64,000 nucleotides of DNA from Henckelia pumila (taxonomy: Eukaryota > Streptophyta > Magnoliopsida > Lamiales > Gesneriaceae): contig NC_133123.1 of the NCBI RefSeq assembly GCF_033568475.1, positions 17,718,622 to 17,782,621 on the forward strand, in the 5' to 3' direction. Below, piece after piece: positions 38,601-50,676 of this stretch. Position 1 is the first letter of the stretch. Every line of letters starts with the position of its first letter. A program made the translations under genes and the position numbers. The notes under the pieces are model-generated. The model had not been told where the DNA came from, did not search any database, and saw nothing but the letters and a program-made list of their open reading frames with translations.

Positions 38601-39676
38601 TGTCTATAGATGTCGAGCGCGACCACATATATGATCGAGCGCGACAGACATATATGTTGAGGTGATCTTGGATTTATGTTGTCGTGAGTTGATGCATGTG
38701 AGGTGCTTTAGATATTAATTTACAGCTCACCTTGCGGAGCTACATATGCTTCTGGGTGGCACAAAATTTTTTTGAAATTTTTTATATATTAATTTTGAAA
38801 AATTTTGGTTTAATTTGATCTTAGCTCGGATAGCTCAATTCAAAAAATTAAAGCATTTGAGGGCTTAAAATTCTAACCCGAATAGATTAAAATTTGTAGC
38901 TCCACCAGTCACACATAATATGCAAGTCACGATCATTCAAATCATAAGCTACGTCAAAAATTATATGCATATACATGATTTACATTTACTTCTATGATCA
39001 TATTGAATTACGTATTCGTGTCACTAAAAATGACTTGATTGAACATATGGGACTCGATAACTACACGTAATAAAAAGTTAATGAGGTTTTGTGTGACTCT
39101 GAAATTCTATCTCAAATTGAAATCACCAAGTAGTTCCCAACGATCAAAAGTAGTTCCCCAGCTAGCTTCCTCGATCCCTTTGGAAAGGATTAACATTTGC
39201 CACTAACACAAGATTTTTCCAATTACACAACTTGTATGCCCACAAGAAATTAAAATGCGATCCATTTTCTCTAACATCCCCAAAACATTGCATGATCGTA
39301 TAAGAATATCACTATCCTCAAAATTTGAAATTAACCTTAAAAGGGAACCAATTAAATGTTACACAAAAAAGTAAACTTTATTGGAGGCATGCTATTTATT
39401 AATATATATATTCTACAATTGATCAAAATTAATCCATTTTTGAAAAGTTAAAGATTACACCTTTTTCACACAAACAAACTTTTGTGACACCGTCACAAAG
39501 GTTAATATTGTGATATAGCTTTGTATATCGATCCTATTCAATCTTATCAACGAAAATTAATTTTTTTTAGAAAAAAATATCATTTTTTATGTTAAAAAGT
39601 GTATGTTTCACTTTGTATATCGATCCATCTCCCCGTTATTGTCTTACAGGAGATCTATCCATATATATTAACTTTT
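38601..39676. other. Intergenic DNA
   Basis: Contains GATCGAGCGCGAC-like motifs near 38612-38650, similar to those inside the solo LTR. No gene seen. Confidence 0.45.
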
Positions 39677-39940
39677 AGCTGCCCAACTATGTTTTTTCAC
39701 TTCTTCTGCGACCACCGGTTTTTAGTGGTTTTTGTTTTTTTTTAACATCACTAAAACCTGGTACCGGGTTTTAGTTGTCGCAGACGGAGTGGGGAAACAT
39801 GGTTGGGCTGCCCAACTATGTTTTTTCACTTCGTCTGCGACCATCGGGTTTTAGTGGTTTTTGTTTTTTTTAACATCACTAAAACCTGGTACCGGATTTT
39901 AATTGTCGCAAACGGAGTGGGGAAACATGGTTGGGCAGCT
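39677..39940. mobile_element. Fused tandem dimer of a palindromic foldback element
   Basis: Two 129-bp units start GCCCAACTATGTTTTTTCAC at 39681 and 39810. Each is itself an inverted repeat: the left arm with CACTTCGTCTGCGACCA and TTTTAGTG pairs with the right arm CACTAAAAC...GTCGCARACGGAGTG...CATGGTTGGGC. The units share the central GGGCTGCCC. The outermost ends are TTAGCTGCCCAAC and GTTGGGCAGCTGAA. Confidence 0.75.
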
Positions 39941-39944
39941 GAAA

Positions 39945-39946
<2 letters not shown>

Positions 39947-39994
<48 letters not shown>
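39947..39994. repeat. TA microsatellite
   Basis: About 24 TA units between the foldback dimer and the third hairpin MITE. Confidence 0.95.
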
Positions 39995-39998
<4 letters not shown>

Positions 39999-40134
39999 CT
40001 GATCACATGAGCAACCACCATGGAAAACTACGTGAGCAACAACTGATGTGGCACCTTGGACATCCAATGAGTGATTGCAACGTAAGCTGTTGTTCACGTA
40101 GTTGCTCATGGTGATTGCCCATGTGATCAAAACT
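39995..40134. mobile_element. Hairpin MITE inside a TA microsatellite (third of three)
   Basis: The arms AGTTCTGATCACATGAGCAA and (on the complement) AGTTTTGATCACATGGGCAA begin and end the element. A second, inner inverted pair is ACTACGTGAGCAACAAC and GTTGTTCACGTAGT. TA runs flank both sides, with the right border AACTCTATATATA as in the 15.4-kb element. Confidence 0.75.
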
Positions 40135-40152
40135 CTATATATATATATATAT

Positions 40153-40560
40153 TATATATCTAAATTTGTTATTATAATGTTAATTGATATATAATTGATT
40201 TAATTTAAAAAATATATATATAATTGATTTAATTTGAATGAAATAAAAAGATGTAAATATATAAGTTATTTATAATTATGTTAAAAATTAAATAATCTGT
40301 ATTATTTAGTTGGTTGATTGAAAAGAGAGAGACTAGGTCGAAGGGAGAAAATTTATTGGAATAAAAATGATAGGTTTAAAAAATACACCACTAAAAGGTT
40401 TAATTCTAATATATATAATATATATATGTGTGTGTGCGCGCGCATAATTAAATTTCATGCTGCCGTGATAAATGATTGGTCAATATCGATGATTAACTTA
40501 ATATATCCAAGATCTGATAAAATTTAAAAAATAAGTGTTTCAATAATGATTTCTTCCGTA
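40153..40560. other. Intergenic AT-rich DNA
   Basis: No gene seen; short TG/CG dinucleotide run near 40426-40443. Confidence 0.45.
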
Positions 40561-40815
40561 CACTACAAGAAAAAAGCTTAACAACGGTGAAAAATAGTTA
40601 TTGTAGATAGTTTAAAAATATTGTTAAAGACTGTGTTGTTAAAGGATATGTTCAAAGACAACGACAAATAATATAACGGTAAGAAGACAAAGACAACGGT
40701 TACAACGGTAAAAATCGTTGTCCTTTCCTTGAGCGCATTTTTTTAACAATAGGACCTTCAACAAAAGTTTTAAACTATCTACGACTACGGTAAAATCGTT
40801 GTCTTTTTTTTTTAG
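40561..40815 (+). mobile_element. Orphan end of a second CACTA family
   Basis: CACTACAAGAAAAAAGC at 40561 is a CACTA terminal repeat, followed by ACAACGGT and TCGTTGTC-type sub-terminal motifs in both orientations to about 40815. These motifs differ from the TAGCGAC motifs at 20.4 kb, so this is another family. No transposase and no second end were found. Confidence 0.7.
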
Positions 40816-41372
40816 ATAAAAAACAATTTTTTAAAAAAAATTTAATTTACAAATTTTCAATATTATAAACCAATTAAAATTTAAAGTTTCAAAAATAAAA
40901 TTTAATAGACAATTTTTCAGTATTATAAATCACTCAAAATTCGAATTCTAATTCAGTGCACACTAGAAAATAAAGTTATGAACTAATCTTGATAAACTTG
41001 GAACCTTCGTTTCAGCATAGATTAACATCCAACTTGAGCTAGTATTAATTTCACAACTATATTTTCTTGATTCAAGATTTTCATAGACGTCGCAACGATC
41101 TCTTTTCCTCTTTAATTTGTATTCCAAACTATAAATTAATTATTCAACCAAAACGTCACGTTTTAGTGAAATATTTTTTTCTAGAAATAAAAACAATTTT
41201 AAACATGCATACCGCTCACATATATATTTGGCTTTAATGTATATAATTTTTTTGAAACTATTATTTATTTATATTTTTTAACTTATTATAATAGAGTGCT
41301 CTTAGATTTTCATAATTGTTGAAAAACGGTCTTATTAAATCTCATCTCACACTTAATTTTACAAATATCATA
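40816..41372. other. Intergenic AT-rich DNA
   Basis: No gene seen. Possibly interior of the CACTA relic at its left end. Confidence 0.4.
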
Positions 41373-41468
41373 ACAAAATCAAAAGTACTTGAAAAACAAA
41401 ATATGCGGGAGAATCATGTTACAAAATCAAAAGTACTTGAAAAACAAAATATGCGGGAGAATCATGTT
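41373..41468. repeat. Perfect 48-bp tandem duplication
   Basis: The 48-bp unit starting ACAAAATCAAAAGTACTTGA is present twice (41373-41420 and 41421-41468) without a mismatch, so the duplication is recent. Confidence 0.9.
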
Positions 41469-41880
41469 AAAGATGGTGAATTTAGACCTAAAATCCGACT
41501 TAGTTTTGATATCATTTTAAGATGGTGAACTTGGACCTAACTCCAATCCTAAAAAGTTAGCTTAAGAGAGGAAGAAGTCTAAGTCTATATGTACAATTCT
41601 TAGGAATTCTATTCCGCCGATATAAGACAACTAATACACCCCTCTCACGTCCAAGAATTAATTTTTAGAGTGTGAAGTTTACGTACAAGGTAACATGTTG
41701 CCCAATTATGTAGTATATATATGGACAGTCCAACACATAATGTGAAACCTGACTCTGATCACATGTTAGAAATAATGGTGGACATTGACTTAACTCCAAC
41801 CTGGCTCTGATACCATGTTAAGATGTTGAACATGAACCTAACTCGAACCAGAGCCGTCTCTAGAAAATTGAAGGCTCTAT
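41461..41880 (-). mobile_element. LTR/TRIM debris with primer-binding site
   Basis: GGCTCTGATACCATGTTA at 41804-41821 is the complement of TAACATGGTATCAGAGCC, an LTR end followed by the initiator Met-tRNA primer-binding site. TGTTAAGATG-type starts with GTGAAC(T)TGGACCTAAC recur near 41465, 41518 and 41816, so remnants of several LTRs are packed here. No coding is left. Confidence 0.6.
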
Positions 41881-42822
41881 GCAAATTTTCATGAAAAATC
41901 CTATATAATTTTTTTAATTAAATATCAATATGATTAATTCATCTAATAATCAAATTTCAAATTCTTGCAACTAAAAATAATAACAAAAATAATTCTTTGA
42001 AAGAAGAAAAATAAATAAAACTAAAAAAGGACTCAATGGTTATTTCAAATTCGTGTATTTCTAATTTTAGAGAAAATGTTAGGGTTATTTTTGTACAATA
42101 TAATCATTAAATGACCAAAATTGATTATTATGTGACTCTCTTGCATTATAACATTGTATACATAGAATAAAAATAATCAAATTTAAAAAGCATAAATAAT
42201 TTATTTTTGCCACAACGAATATAACAAAAAAATAAAAATTATAATTTAAATACTAAAAATGAAATAAATAAATAATCGAATGGAGTCAAAAATAATTCCA
42301 AGAGTACTCGAATAAAAAAAATCATAAGATTCTAGACTCTCAGAGATCAAAAGTCAAATCAATTATTAAAAATAAAAATAATAACCACAATACACAATTA
42401 TACTAGAAAAAAATATTCGACAAAAAAAATGACAGATATTTGGTCAAATTTGAACAAGCTAACTCAAAATTTTTTGAGGGAAATGACAAAAAATTAACTA
42501 TCGTTTCAAATTTTTAACAAAATAATTAAGAGACTCTCAAAGGTTTTAATAGAAAAACCAAAAAAACAATAATAATAATAAGAATAAAAAATTTTAAAAA
42601 AATTGAGTTCCCACCAAGGGGAGCCGAGCCGCCTATGCTCTAACCCCAAAAGCTATCTCAAGTTTATATATAAGTCTCAATAACTCTATCCGATCGATGT
42701 GTGACAACTAAAACTGTGCAATGCATATATAATTTGGCGTATCTATATTTTTATATATTAATATATCTTTCACTAAATATTTATGTATTAAATTAAACAT
42801 CGATATATACTATGTAACATGT
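41881..42822. other. Intergenic AT-rich DNA
   Basis: No gene seen. Confidence 0.45.
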
Positions 42823-43650
42823 TGTAGTGACCCATTTCTGAATCACCTACTTCACAACTAAAAACATGCACTTAACTTAATAAGTACGTACGAAAACAAT
42901 TTAAACCAACGAAAACTAAAATCTTACAACAAATCAGACCGAAAAATACAACCGACACTAAAACCCAATTGAAATATATTTATACAACCAAATTGAAATA
43001 GTACGGAAATATCCTGAAACAGAAACAACCATGTTCCAGCCAAACAGCTGCAAACCCAGCCTCAGCGACCACTTCCACCGGGTTCATTCAACTAAGTCCT
43101 GTCTCGTGAAATGGGATGTCCATGACAAAAAACAGAACATGAGCGATAACAACACTTAATACAAAAGTATGAGTATACACATGCTATCAGTGCGAATGCA
43201 AATGTATGGGTATCGAAAACCTATAACGGTATAAAACTGCTCAGACAAGTGGCATCATGGTATGTAGCACTCTTGGTCGTCGCATCAAGAGGTGGCTCAC
43301 ACACTAGAAAGAAATTGTGGATATAGGTGAATTGATCTCGTACTAACGAATCTTACCATCCACTCGAGAATAAGGGGCTGAGTCACTACAGACTATAACA
43401 AGGTATAAACTCAACGTGACAATACTTGAAACATAATACTCATGACATAATATATGCACGTAAAACAGGACAGATAACATGCAAACATACAGGCTCGCTG
43501 CATTTCATAATTATTTTATAATGACATGCATATTCAACCAAAATATCTCGGACAATACGTCTGTATTTCTGAATAGCAGCCTAGCAACTCTGGCTCACAA
43601 GTCCAAGCCTATAAGCAAATACTTACCATATCACTCATTGACCCGTTGGG
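42823..43650. mobile_element. Truncated Ty3/gypsy LTR remnant
   Basis: It starts TGTAGTGACCC and has the composition and phrases (AAAACAGAACATGAGCG, CATCATGGTATGTAGCACTC) of the long LTRs of Tekay-like gypsy elements. The other end fades near 43650-43680 into AT-rich tandem repeats. No target duplication was found. Confidence 0.5.
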
Positions 43651-43751
43651 TTGCCCGATTCAATCCGTCAGGTCAGTTTTTTTATAAAAAAAATATATAT
43701 TTAATATATAATGAAATGTGATTGAATATAATTAAATGTAATAATTTTTTT

Positions 43752-44054
43752 ATACAAGATGTTTAAAGTTAAAATGTAATAGATTTTTTTATTGAGATAA
43801 ATAGAGTTTTTAATATAAGATGTTGAAAGTTGAAATATAATATATTTTTATTGAATAAATGTAATAAATTATATTTTTGAGATACATATTATTTTTAATA
43901 CAAGATGTGAAAATTTGAAATATAATATATTTTTTATTTAATAAATAGTAGAATTTTTATTGAGATATATAGAGTTTTTAATATAAAATGTTGAAAGTTG
44001 AAATGTCATATATTTTTTTATTGAATAAATGTAATAAATATTTTTTATTGAGAT
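43752..44054. repeat. Diverged AT-rich tandem repeat, about four units
   Basis: The phrase (A/G)ATGTTGAAAGTTGAAAT, followed by TTTTTATTGAATAAATGTAA and GAGTTTTTAATATAA, recurs at about 43755, 43816, 43901 and 43985, spacings of 61, 85 and 84 bp. The copia element starts 12 bp after the array. Confidence 0.65.
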
Positions 44055-44065
44055 AATGAAATAAC

Positions 44066-46005
44066 TGTTGGGATACCGGATCTCTCGTGCACAAGACGCA
44101 GCGGAAGTTTAAAAATTTTATTTTGACATTCAAAATAATCTTGAACACTCGTATGGTTTAAAAATAACCTTCGTAGGGAGTTTATGAAGTTATACCTTCG
44201 GTGAACTAATTCTCTGGACTCCAACTATTTTGAAAAATCGAAAATAGCTCTTGTTGTATATCCCTACGAACAATCAACTGGATTTTTCCTATTTTCTTCA
44301 AATCAGGTCCACGACCAGATTTCTTGTTCCTCTTCTAAATCGAACTTAAGAAGAAGAAAAAATTTGCGTTGAAATGAAAAATTGACCGTATCAATTCTTC
44401 AATTAATATTCTATTTGACTGGACGAATTATTTGAGAGCGAAGAGGGAGAGTTCTGATAAACAACGAAGAACCAGAGCAGACGATAAATTATACCGAAGA
44501 AGAAGCTCCTCTTCCTTTTATCAATTCAATCAATTGATTGAATCAATTAAATGTGATGTCGGCCAAATTGGCAGACACACATTTAATTCCCCTTCTTTCT
44601 TTTTTTTAATTATTATAATAATATAATATATATATATATTATTATAAACATAAGGTCCCACAATCATAAATATATATATTATATATATCCATATCATACA
44701 TATATATATATATATATGCATTTATATATATTGTGTGAGTCCTTAAATCCAAGTCCAACTCGGAAAAATTAATTAAAACCTTTTAATTAATTTTGCTCTC
44801 AAAATTTCTATAAGCTCTTATAAACCATTTATAAGCTTATCTATCGATCCAGTCAAATTTGTTTATCATAAATTCAAATCTTTGAATTTATTATCTCAAC
44901 GGGAACAAGAAAACCAGTACTTGTGTAACCCTCAATGGTTCAGTGATACAGCTAGCTGTGGGATCACAACCTTTTGTGATTCAGGAAATATTCCTTTATA
45001 TGGGCTTACCCTTTTAGCCCCATTTTATATATCAACTTCTTGATCATAAAATATCAGAACTCATTTTTGATTTTACCCATCGAATCATGGTAAGAGCGTT
45101 AAGTAGCACCGCCCCATGATTCCCTAGGTATCACTGATAGTGCATGCAAGAACCAGTCGATTATGGTTAACGTACAATACAGTCCCTTCATCTCATATAT
45201 CCTGATCGAATCAGCAACCATTGGTATATCGAGAGTTGCCTTTGATTCGATAACTATATTCTATCTTCTTGGATAATGCATAGTGATATTGTATATGTAA
45301 CTAGAGAAACCATTTCCCTAAAACATATATCATGCCCTGACTAGAGACTAAATGCACTATCATTTCCTCAGATCATATAGGATATCCACATTTCATAAAT
45401 ATGCGGTGAATCTCCGACTACAACCACTGACTCTCATGTATGTCATAGCTACACCCAACCATGCCACTGTGGTTCTCTCCTGGAGCCAGTAAACTGATCA
45501 AAGTGTAGTATTAATACACAGAGCCTAGTGTTGTCCCGGGTCATAAGGACTAATGGTGTACAACCATAATCAGGACTTCATCCTCTCGAAAACTGATAAC
45601 CACTTGGAAAGTCTTACGAGGGTTGTTCAATGAACACATCCTATGTGTCACCATATGTATTCTTCGAACATCCTATGTCAATTACCAATGAAATATGGTA
45701 CTCCACATCACAGATGATAGTCTCAATCTCAAGCGATCATTATCCTTCTTTTGGGCGGCTTAATCGACTATGAACTATGTTTAGAATATACAGTGGAATA
45801 AAGATGTGTTTCATGACTATCATCCAATGATATCTCATCTTTCATGCACTATAGTATATTCAAGATCTTTATCAATGCAGCTTGCATGGGTATAGAGATA
45901 AAGATTGCCATATACAAAAGATAAATTGTATTAAATAAAGATTGTTTGTACATAGAGTCAATAATGTCCTGCCAACAGTTGGCCTTATGGGCACCTACTT
46001 TAACA
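44066..46005 (-). repeat. 3' LTR of the copia element
   Basis: Read on the minus strand it runs TGTTAAAGTAGGTGCCC... to ...GGTATCCCAACA (1940 bp). The polypurine tract GGGCAAGTGGAAGAT lies directly upstream (46006-46021), overlapping the end of the pol gene. A TA-rich patch is at about 44625-44720. Confidence 0.85.
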
Positions 46006-46019
46006 ATCTTCCACTTGCC

Positions 46020-48556
46020 CTAATGCCAACTACTCATTAGTTTTAAACCCATTGCTTCGCGATGCTTTTCGAACAATGGTCCTGTTAGGGGCTTAGTAAG
46101 TAGATCAGCAACGTTATCTGTAGAGGCTACTCTCTCAACAATGATGTCTCCTCTTCCCACAATCTCTCGTATGATGTGGAACTTCCTCAGTATATGTTTG
46201 GATCTGTGATGAGATCTCGGTTCCTTTGCTTGCGCAACGGCACCAGTGTTGTCGCAGTATATCGGGACTGGATCAACAGCACAAGGAACAACATCCAACT
46301 CTTGGATGAAATTCCTCATCCAAACGGCCTCTTTAGCTACATCCGATGCTGCTATATATTCTGCCTCAGTGGTGGAATCCGCCACGGTGTCTTGTTTGGA
46401 ACTCTTCCAAGAGACAGCGCCACCATTTAGCATGAATATAAATCCAGAGGTTGATTTCGAATCATTCACATCCGATTGGAAGCTAGAGTCGGAATAGCCT
46501 TCCAATTTTAATTCTCCACCCCCGTATACTATGAACATATCCTTAGTTTTTCGCAGGTATTTCAGAATATCTTTCACAGCTTTCCAATGCATGGGACCGG
46601 GGTTTCCCTGATATCTACTCGAGACACTCAGAGCAAATGCAACATCAGGCCTTGTTGAAATCATACCATGCATGACACTACCAATGACTGATGCGTACGG
46701 TACGTGTGTCATCATCTCTATCTCCTCGTCATTTTTAGGGCACATTGACTTAGATAGAGAAACTCCATGACACATTGGTAGATGTCCTCTCTTGGACTCT
46801 TCCATAGAGAACCTCCTCAGTATGGTAACCCAACATCATTTTTGATCTATCTCTATAGATCTTTATTCCCAATATATAGGATGCTTCACCCATATCTTTC
46901 ATCAAGAATTTACTGGACAACCAAACTTTAGTTGATTGCAGCATTCCTACATCATTCCCAATGAGTAGAATGTCATCAACATAAATTATTAGGAATGTTA
47001 CTGCATCCCTATGAACCTTTTTATACACACATTGTTCTTCAGGATTTTTAACAAAACCAAACTCTTTGATAGTGTCATCAAATATGAAGTTCCAACTTCT
47101 TAATGCCTGTTTGAGACCATAAATAGATCTCTGAAGTTTGCATACCTTATGCTCACTTCCCATGGACGTAAACCCCTCTGGTTGAGACATATAAATCTCT
47201 TCTTTAATGTTGTCATTAAGAAAAGCTGTCTTTACATCAATTTGTCATATTTTATAGTCATACCATGCTTCTATGGCTAGCAGTATCCTAATGGACTTGA
47301 ACATAGCTAATGGTGAAAAAGTTTCTTCATAGTCAATTCCTGGCCTATGAGTATAACCTTTTGCCACCAGTCGAGCTTTGAAGGTCAATACCTTCCCATC
47401 TACCCCAAGTTTCCTTTTGTAAATCCATTTACAACCTATGGGAACGATTCCATTAGGAGGATCTACCAAGGTCCAAACTTGGTTGGAATGCATCGAGTCA
47501 AACTTTGATTGCATAGCTTCAAGCCATTTGGATGCATCGACATCAGAAATAGCTTCCTTGAAAGTTCTTGGATCACATCCAAATTCTGGTCCAACCTGAT
47601 CACCTACAAGAAGCAGACCATACCTCATAGGTGGTCTAGAGATCCTTTTGGATCTTCTTATTGTGTGTATATCTTCGATTGGCTGTTGGGGTGTAAGATC
47701 TTCTATAGGTTGTACTTGAACCTCTTCAAGCTCTATTACACTGTCTTTCTATCCAATAGAAACTCCTTCTCGAGGAAGGTGGCATTCCTAGAAAAAAACA
47801 CCTTTGTTTCTTTAGGATAATAGAAATAGTATCCAGTAGAATTCTTTGGATACCCTATGAAGTAGCATAAAACAGATCGACTATCCAATTTATTTTCCAC
47901 TTCCTGCTTTACATAAGCAGGACATCCTCATATTCTCATGTAAGAATATTTAGGAACCTTTCCTTTCCATATCTCATATGGTGTTTTGTTCACTGTTTTA
48001 GTATATGAACATTGTTCAACAACAGCATTGCCGTTTCAAGCGCATAGCCCCAAAACGAAGAAGGTAATTCAGTGAAACTCATCATTGATCGGATCATATC
48101 CATCAATGTCCTATTTCGACGTTCTGCAACACCATTTAATTGTGGTGTGCCAAGAGGAGTTAACTAAGAGAGAATTTCATTCTCTTTTAGATAGTCTTGA
48201 AACTCGGTACTTAAATATTCTCCACCTCGATCAGATTGAAGATTTTTAATATTTTTACCAAGTTGCTTTTAAACTTCATTTTTGAATTCTTTGAACCTTT
48301 CAAAAGATTCAGATTTGTGTTTCATCAAGAGAACATAACCGTACCTTGAATAATCATCGGTAAAGGTAATGAAGTAAGTATGTCCATACTTAATACCAAT
48401 ACTAAGTGGACCACACACATCCGTATGGATCAAATCCAATAGGTCATGTGCACGTTCAATTTTACCATCAAATGGTAACTTGGTCATTTTTCCTTTAAGA
48501 CAAGATTCATAAGTTTTTAAAGAGCTTATATCGGTCATGTCAAACATGTCCGCTCC
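46020..48556 (-). pseudogene. Copia pol relic: integrase, reverse transcriptase, RNase H
   Basis: In 5'-3' order on the minus strand: the GAG-pre-integrase end (YESCLKGKMTK, about 48490-48520) and integrase start with HTDVCGPL and FTDDYSRYGYVLL (to 48269); a stretch with many stops and frame changes that still shows SDRGGEYLSTEF and NGVAERRNRTLMD (48250-48100); reverse transcriptase from 47628 (KWIYKRKLGVDGKV) with a stop at 47245, continuing from 47190 with YVDD; and RNase H (46805-46020) with YSDSSF, STTEAEYIA and YCDNTGA. The last two pieces overlap in different frames. Order integrase before reverse transcriptase proves Ty1/copia. The relic is not functional. Confidence 0.9.
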
Positions 48557-50569
48557 TATGAGACCTCGGTTCTAAACAAAAATTAAAGGAGTAATTCAAT
48601 AAGTAAGCAATTAAAAGCCAAGAGCATTTTTTTTAAAGGGGCAAGCGGCACGCCCACGCATGGCGTCCTGCCCAAGCCCTCGCGCGGGCGCGCCTGAAGC
48701 TCTGCCCAAAACTTCCGAAAAAAAGTGCGGGACGCGCGGGCGTGCCACCGAGGTGCGGGCGCGCATGGCCTGCTGAATTGGCTCAAAACAAGCCTCCAAA
48801 AGTGCAATAACATAACCAAAAGAACTCTAACATGATCCAACTAATATATATCCAACAACATAGCATTTAAATATATAAAAGTGAAGAACACGCATCGATG
48901 CTAGCTATTACAAGCCGAATACAGAATACAAGAGTTCTAACCACAAGCAAGACCACTTCCAATCCAAGTTCCAGTTCTTAACATGCTTCAAAACATAAAC
49001 TAGATTGTCATGCTAACAAGACTTCTAAACCGAGTCTCACTTCTACATCATTCCCTCAAAGCTAACCATGCCTCTTCTGACTTGATCCTGCCCCACCTGT
49101 TGCCAAGTACACATACAAAACAAAGCAACAGCCGGATAACCGGTGAGAATGATAATCCCAGTAAAAGAAACATACAAGTAATACAACAACAAACATGCTT
49201 TCAAAACAACAACGAAATCAATAACAACGTAATGAAATGCATGTCTTTAAACCGGGATATCAAATCCGATAAACGAGGGATTTTTGCTGTGCTTTTGGGA
49301 TCCCGAGGATGAGATCACGTAACCACTCACCGACTCTCCCAATCGAGGTGGTGCCACGTATCCCACTCCTCTAGACTTTGAGCAACTATAATGAGTATGC
49401 TAGCACTAGGCGAAATGACTACGACCTAGGCCACTCAATTATAGTTCCCAAACGTCTAAACAAAAAGGGCTATTCTGCTCGCTGAAATCAAAGTTGGCTC
49501 AAGATGAATGCATAACAGAACATAAAACATAGCCATATAATAAAAGCTCAAGCAATTCAACAAGACACAAGTTTCTCATGCTAGAACAAGTGTAGATGCA
49601 AGTATGTGCTTTTAAGGGAAACTCGAGAACCAACTGTCCCGAGTATGCTATCCCGCTATCGATGACTGCTTTTACCTTTCAAGGCAGTAGTTCCAACTTC
49701 TGGGAAGCTACAACAAAAGATTGTATCAAAGTCTAACCAATCTAAACAACAACAAGGCTCAAGGTAATTATCTATACCGTTCTTCGTCCAAATCTCTGAA
49801 ACGAACAAATGCTGTTAACCCTGGGCTTGACAAACTCCAAACGAATCTGTTCAGATACAAATCAAAGATCAATAACCATGATCAACTTACAAGCCAAGTT
49901 CAACAACTCAAAAATGGTTCAAAATCCCAAAACTCAAACCGACGGCATAACGGCTAAAAACTGAACAAACCGGAAACGCAGACAGTAGTTCAATACCGAT
50001 ATAATCTCATAACAATGCTAATACAACAACAACAAGGCAATCCCAACAAATCTCAAAACTCAAACTTTCGAAAATGGCTTCCAAAAATCACAACAAATCC
50101 GAACGTCGCTCTAATTCAAAACCGACAGATAATAAACGATCAGAACTCTGCCAAGAGCAACATACTAGAATCTAGATCGATTCTAACAACCTTCGAAAAA
50201 CAAAACATATCTGATCGGAGAAATACTTACGGTATAACGGAGCTCTCACTGCAGTGATCACTAATCTGCATTCAGAAATAAATTCCAACGGCCGGATCGA
50301 GCTCGGACTGAAATCAAAAAGCTTGGAAGCTCAATGGGGCGTCTTCAATGGAGGATGCGTGCAAGGGGAAGGAGAGGGAGAGAATGGACCAAGTCAAACT
50401 AGACAAGATAATATATAAAATCCATTAATTGCGTTTTAGTCCCTGAAATATTCCAATTTTTGCAAAAAGGACCCTGATCAAAATCAAGTCGGCTCGCGAA
50501 CTCTGCAATCTTCGATTAACTCAAATAAACTCATTTAAGATAAAAATGGGGCGTTACAATTCTCCCCAC
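48557..50569 (-). repeat. 3' LTR of gypsy-1
   Basis: 2013 bp, nearly identical to the other LTR. On the minus strand it begins TGTAACGCCCC and ends GGTCTCATA, the final CA having become TA. The polypurine tract AGTGGGGAGAAT (about 50571-50584) precedes it. A GC-rich patch at about 48640-48775 is shorter than in the 5' LTR. Confidence 0.92.
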
Positions 50570-50676
50570 TAAGAAGAGATTTCGTCCTCGAAATCAACGA
50601 GAACCACAACTCATAAGATAGAATAAAGAACTAAAGACAGTAAGAAGAACTCACGTCATCCGAATAACTCCGGGAA

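Larger units (their letters stand above)
44066..48556 (-). mobile_element. Ty1/copia retrotransposon, truncated on its 5' side
   Basis: Minus-strand element. Its 3' LTR is 44066-46005, then the polypurine tract and the decayed pol to 48556, where the gypsy-1 LTR begins in mid-gene. The 5' LTR, leader, capsid and protease are absent from the window. The left flank 44061-44065 (ATAAC) would be one half of the target duplication; the partner is lost. Confidence 0.88.

Noticed and set aside
39803-40130. Open frames with long Ile-Tyr runs on both strands
   Set aside because: They are translations of the TA microsatellite and the foldback elements beside it.
42823-42836. TGTAGTG as the missing right end of one of the CACTA elements
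   Set aside because: It is not preceded by the T-rich TTTCTTGTAGTG pattern and is followed by typical gypsy LTR sequence (TGTAGTGACCC start).
48583-48840. Open frames inside the gypsy-1 LTR (also 55469-55845, 49010-49312, 56015-56317)
   Set aside because: The frames occur in both LTRs because the DNA is duplicated, and they have no domain; LTRs are non-coding.
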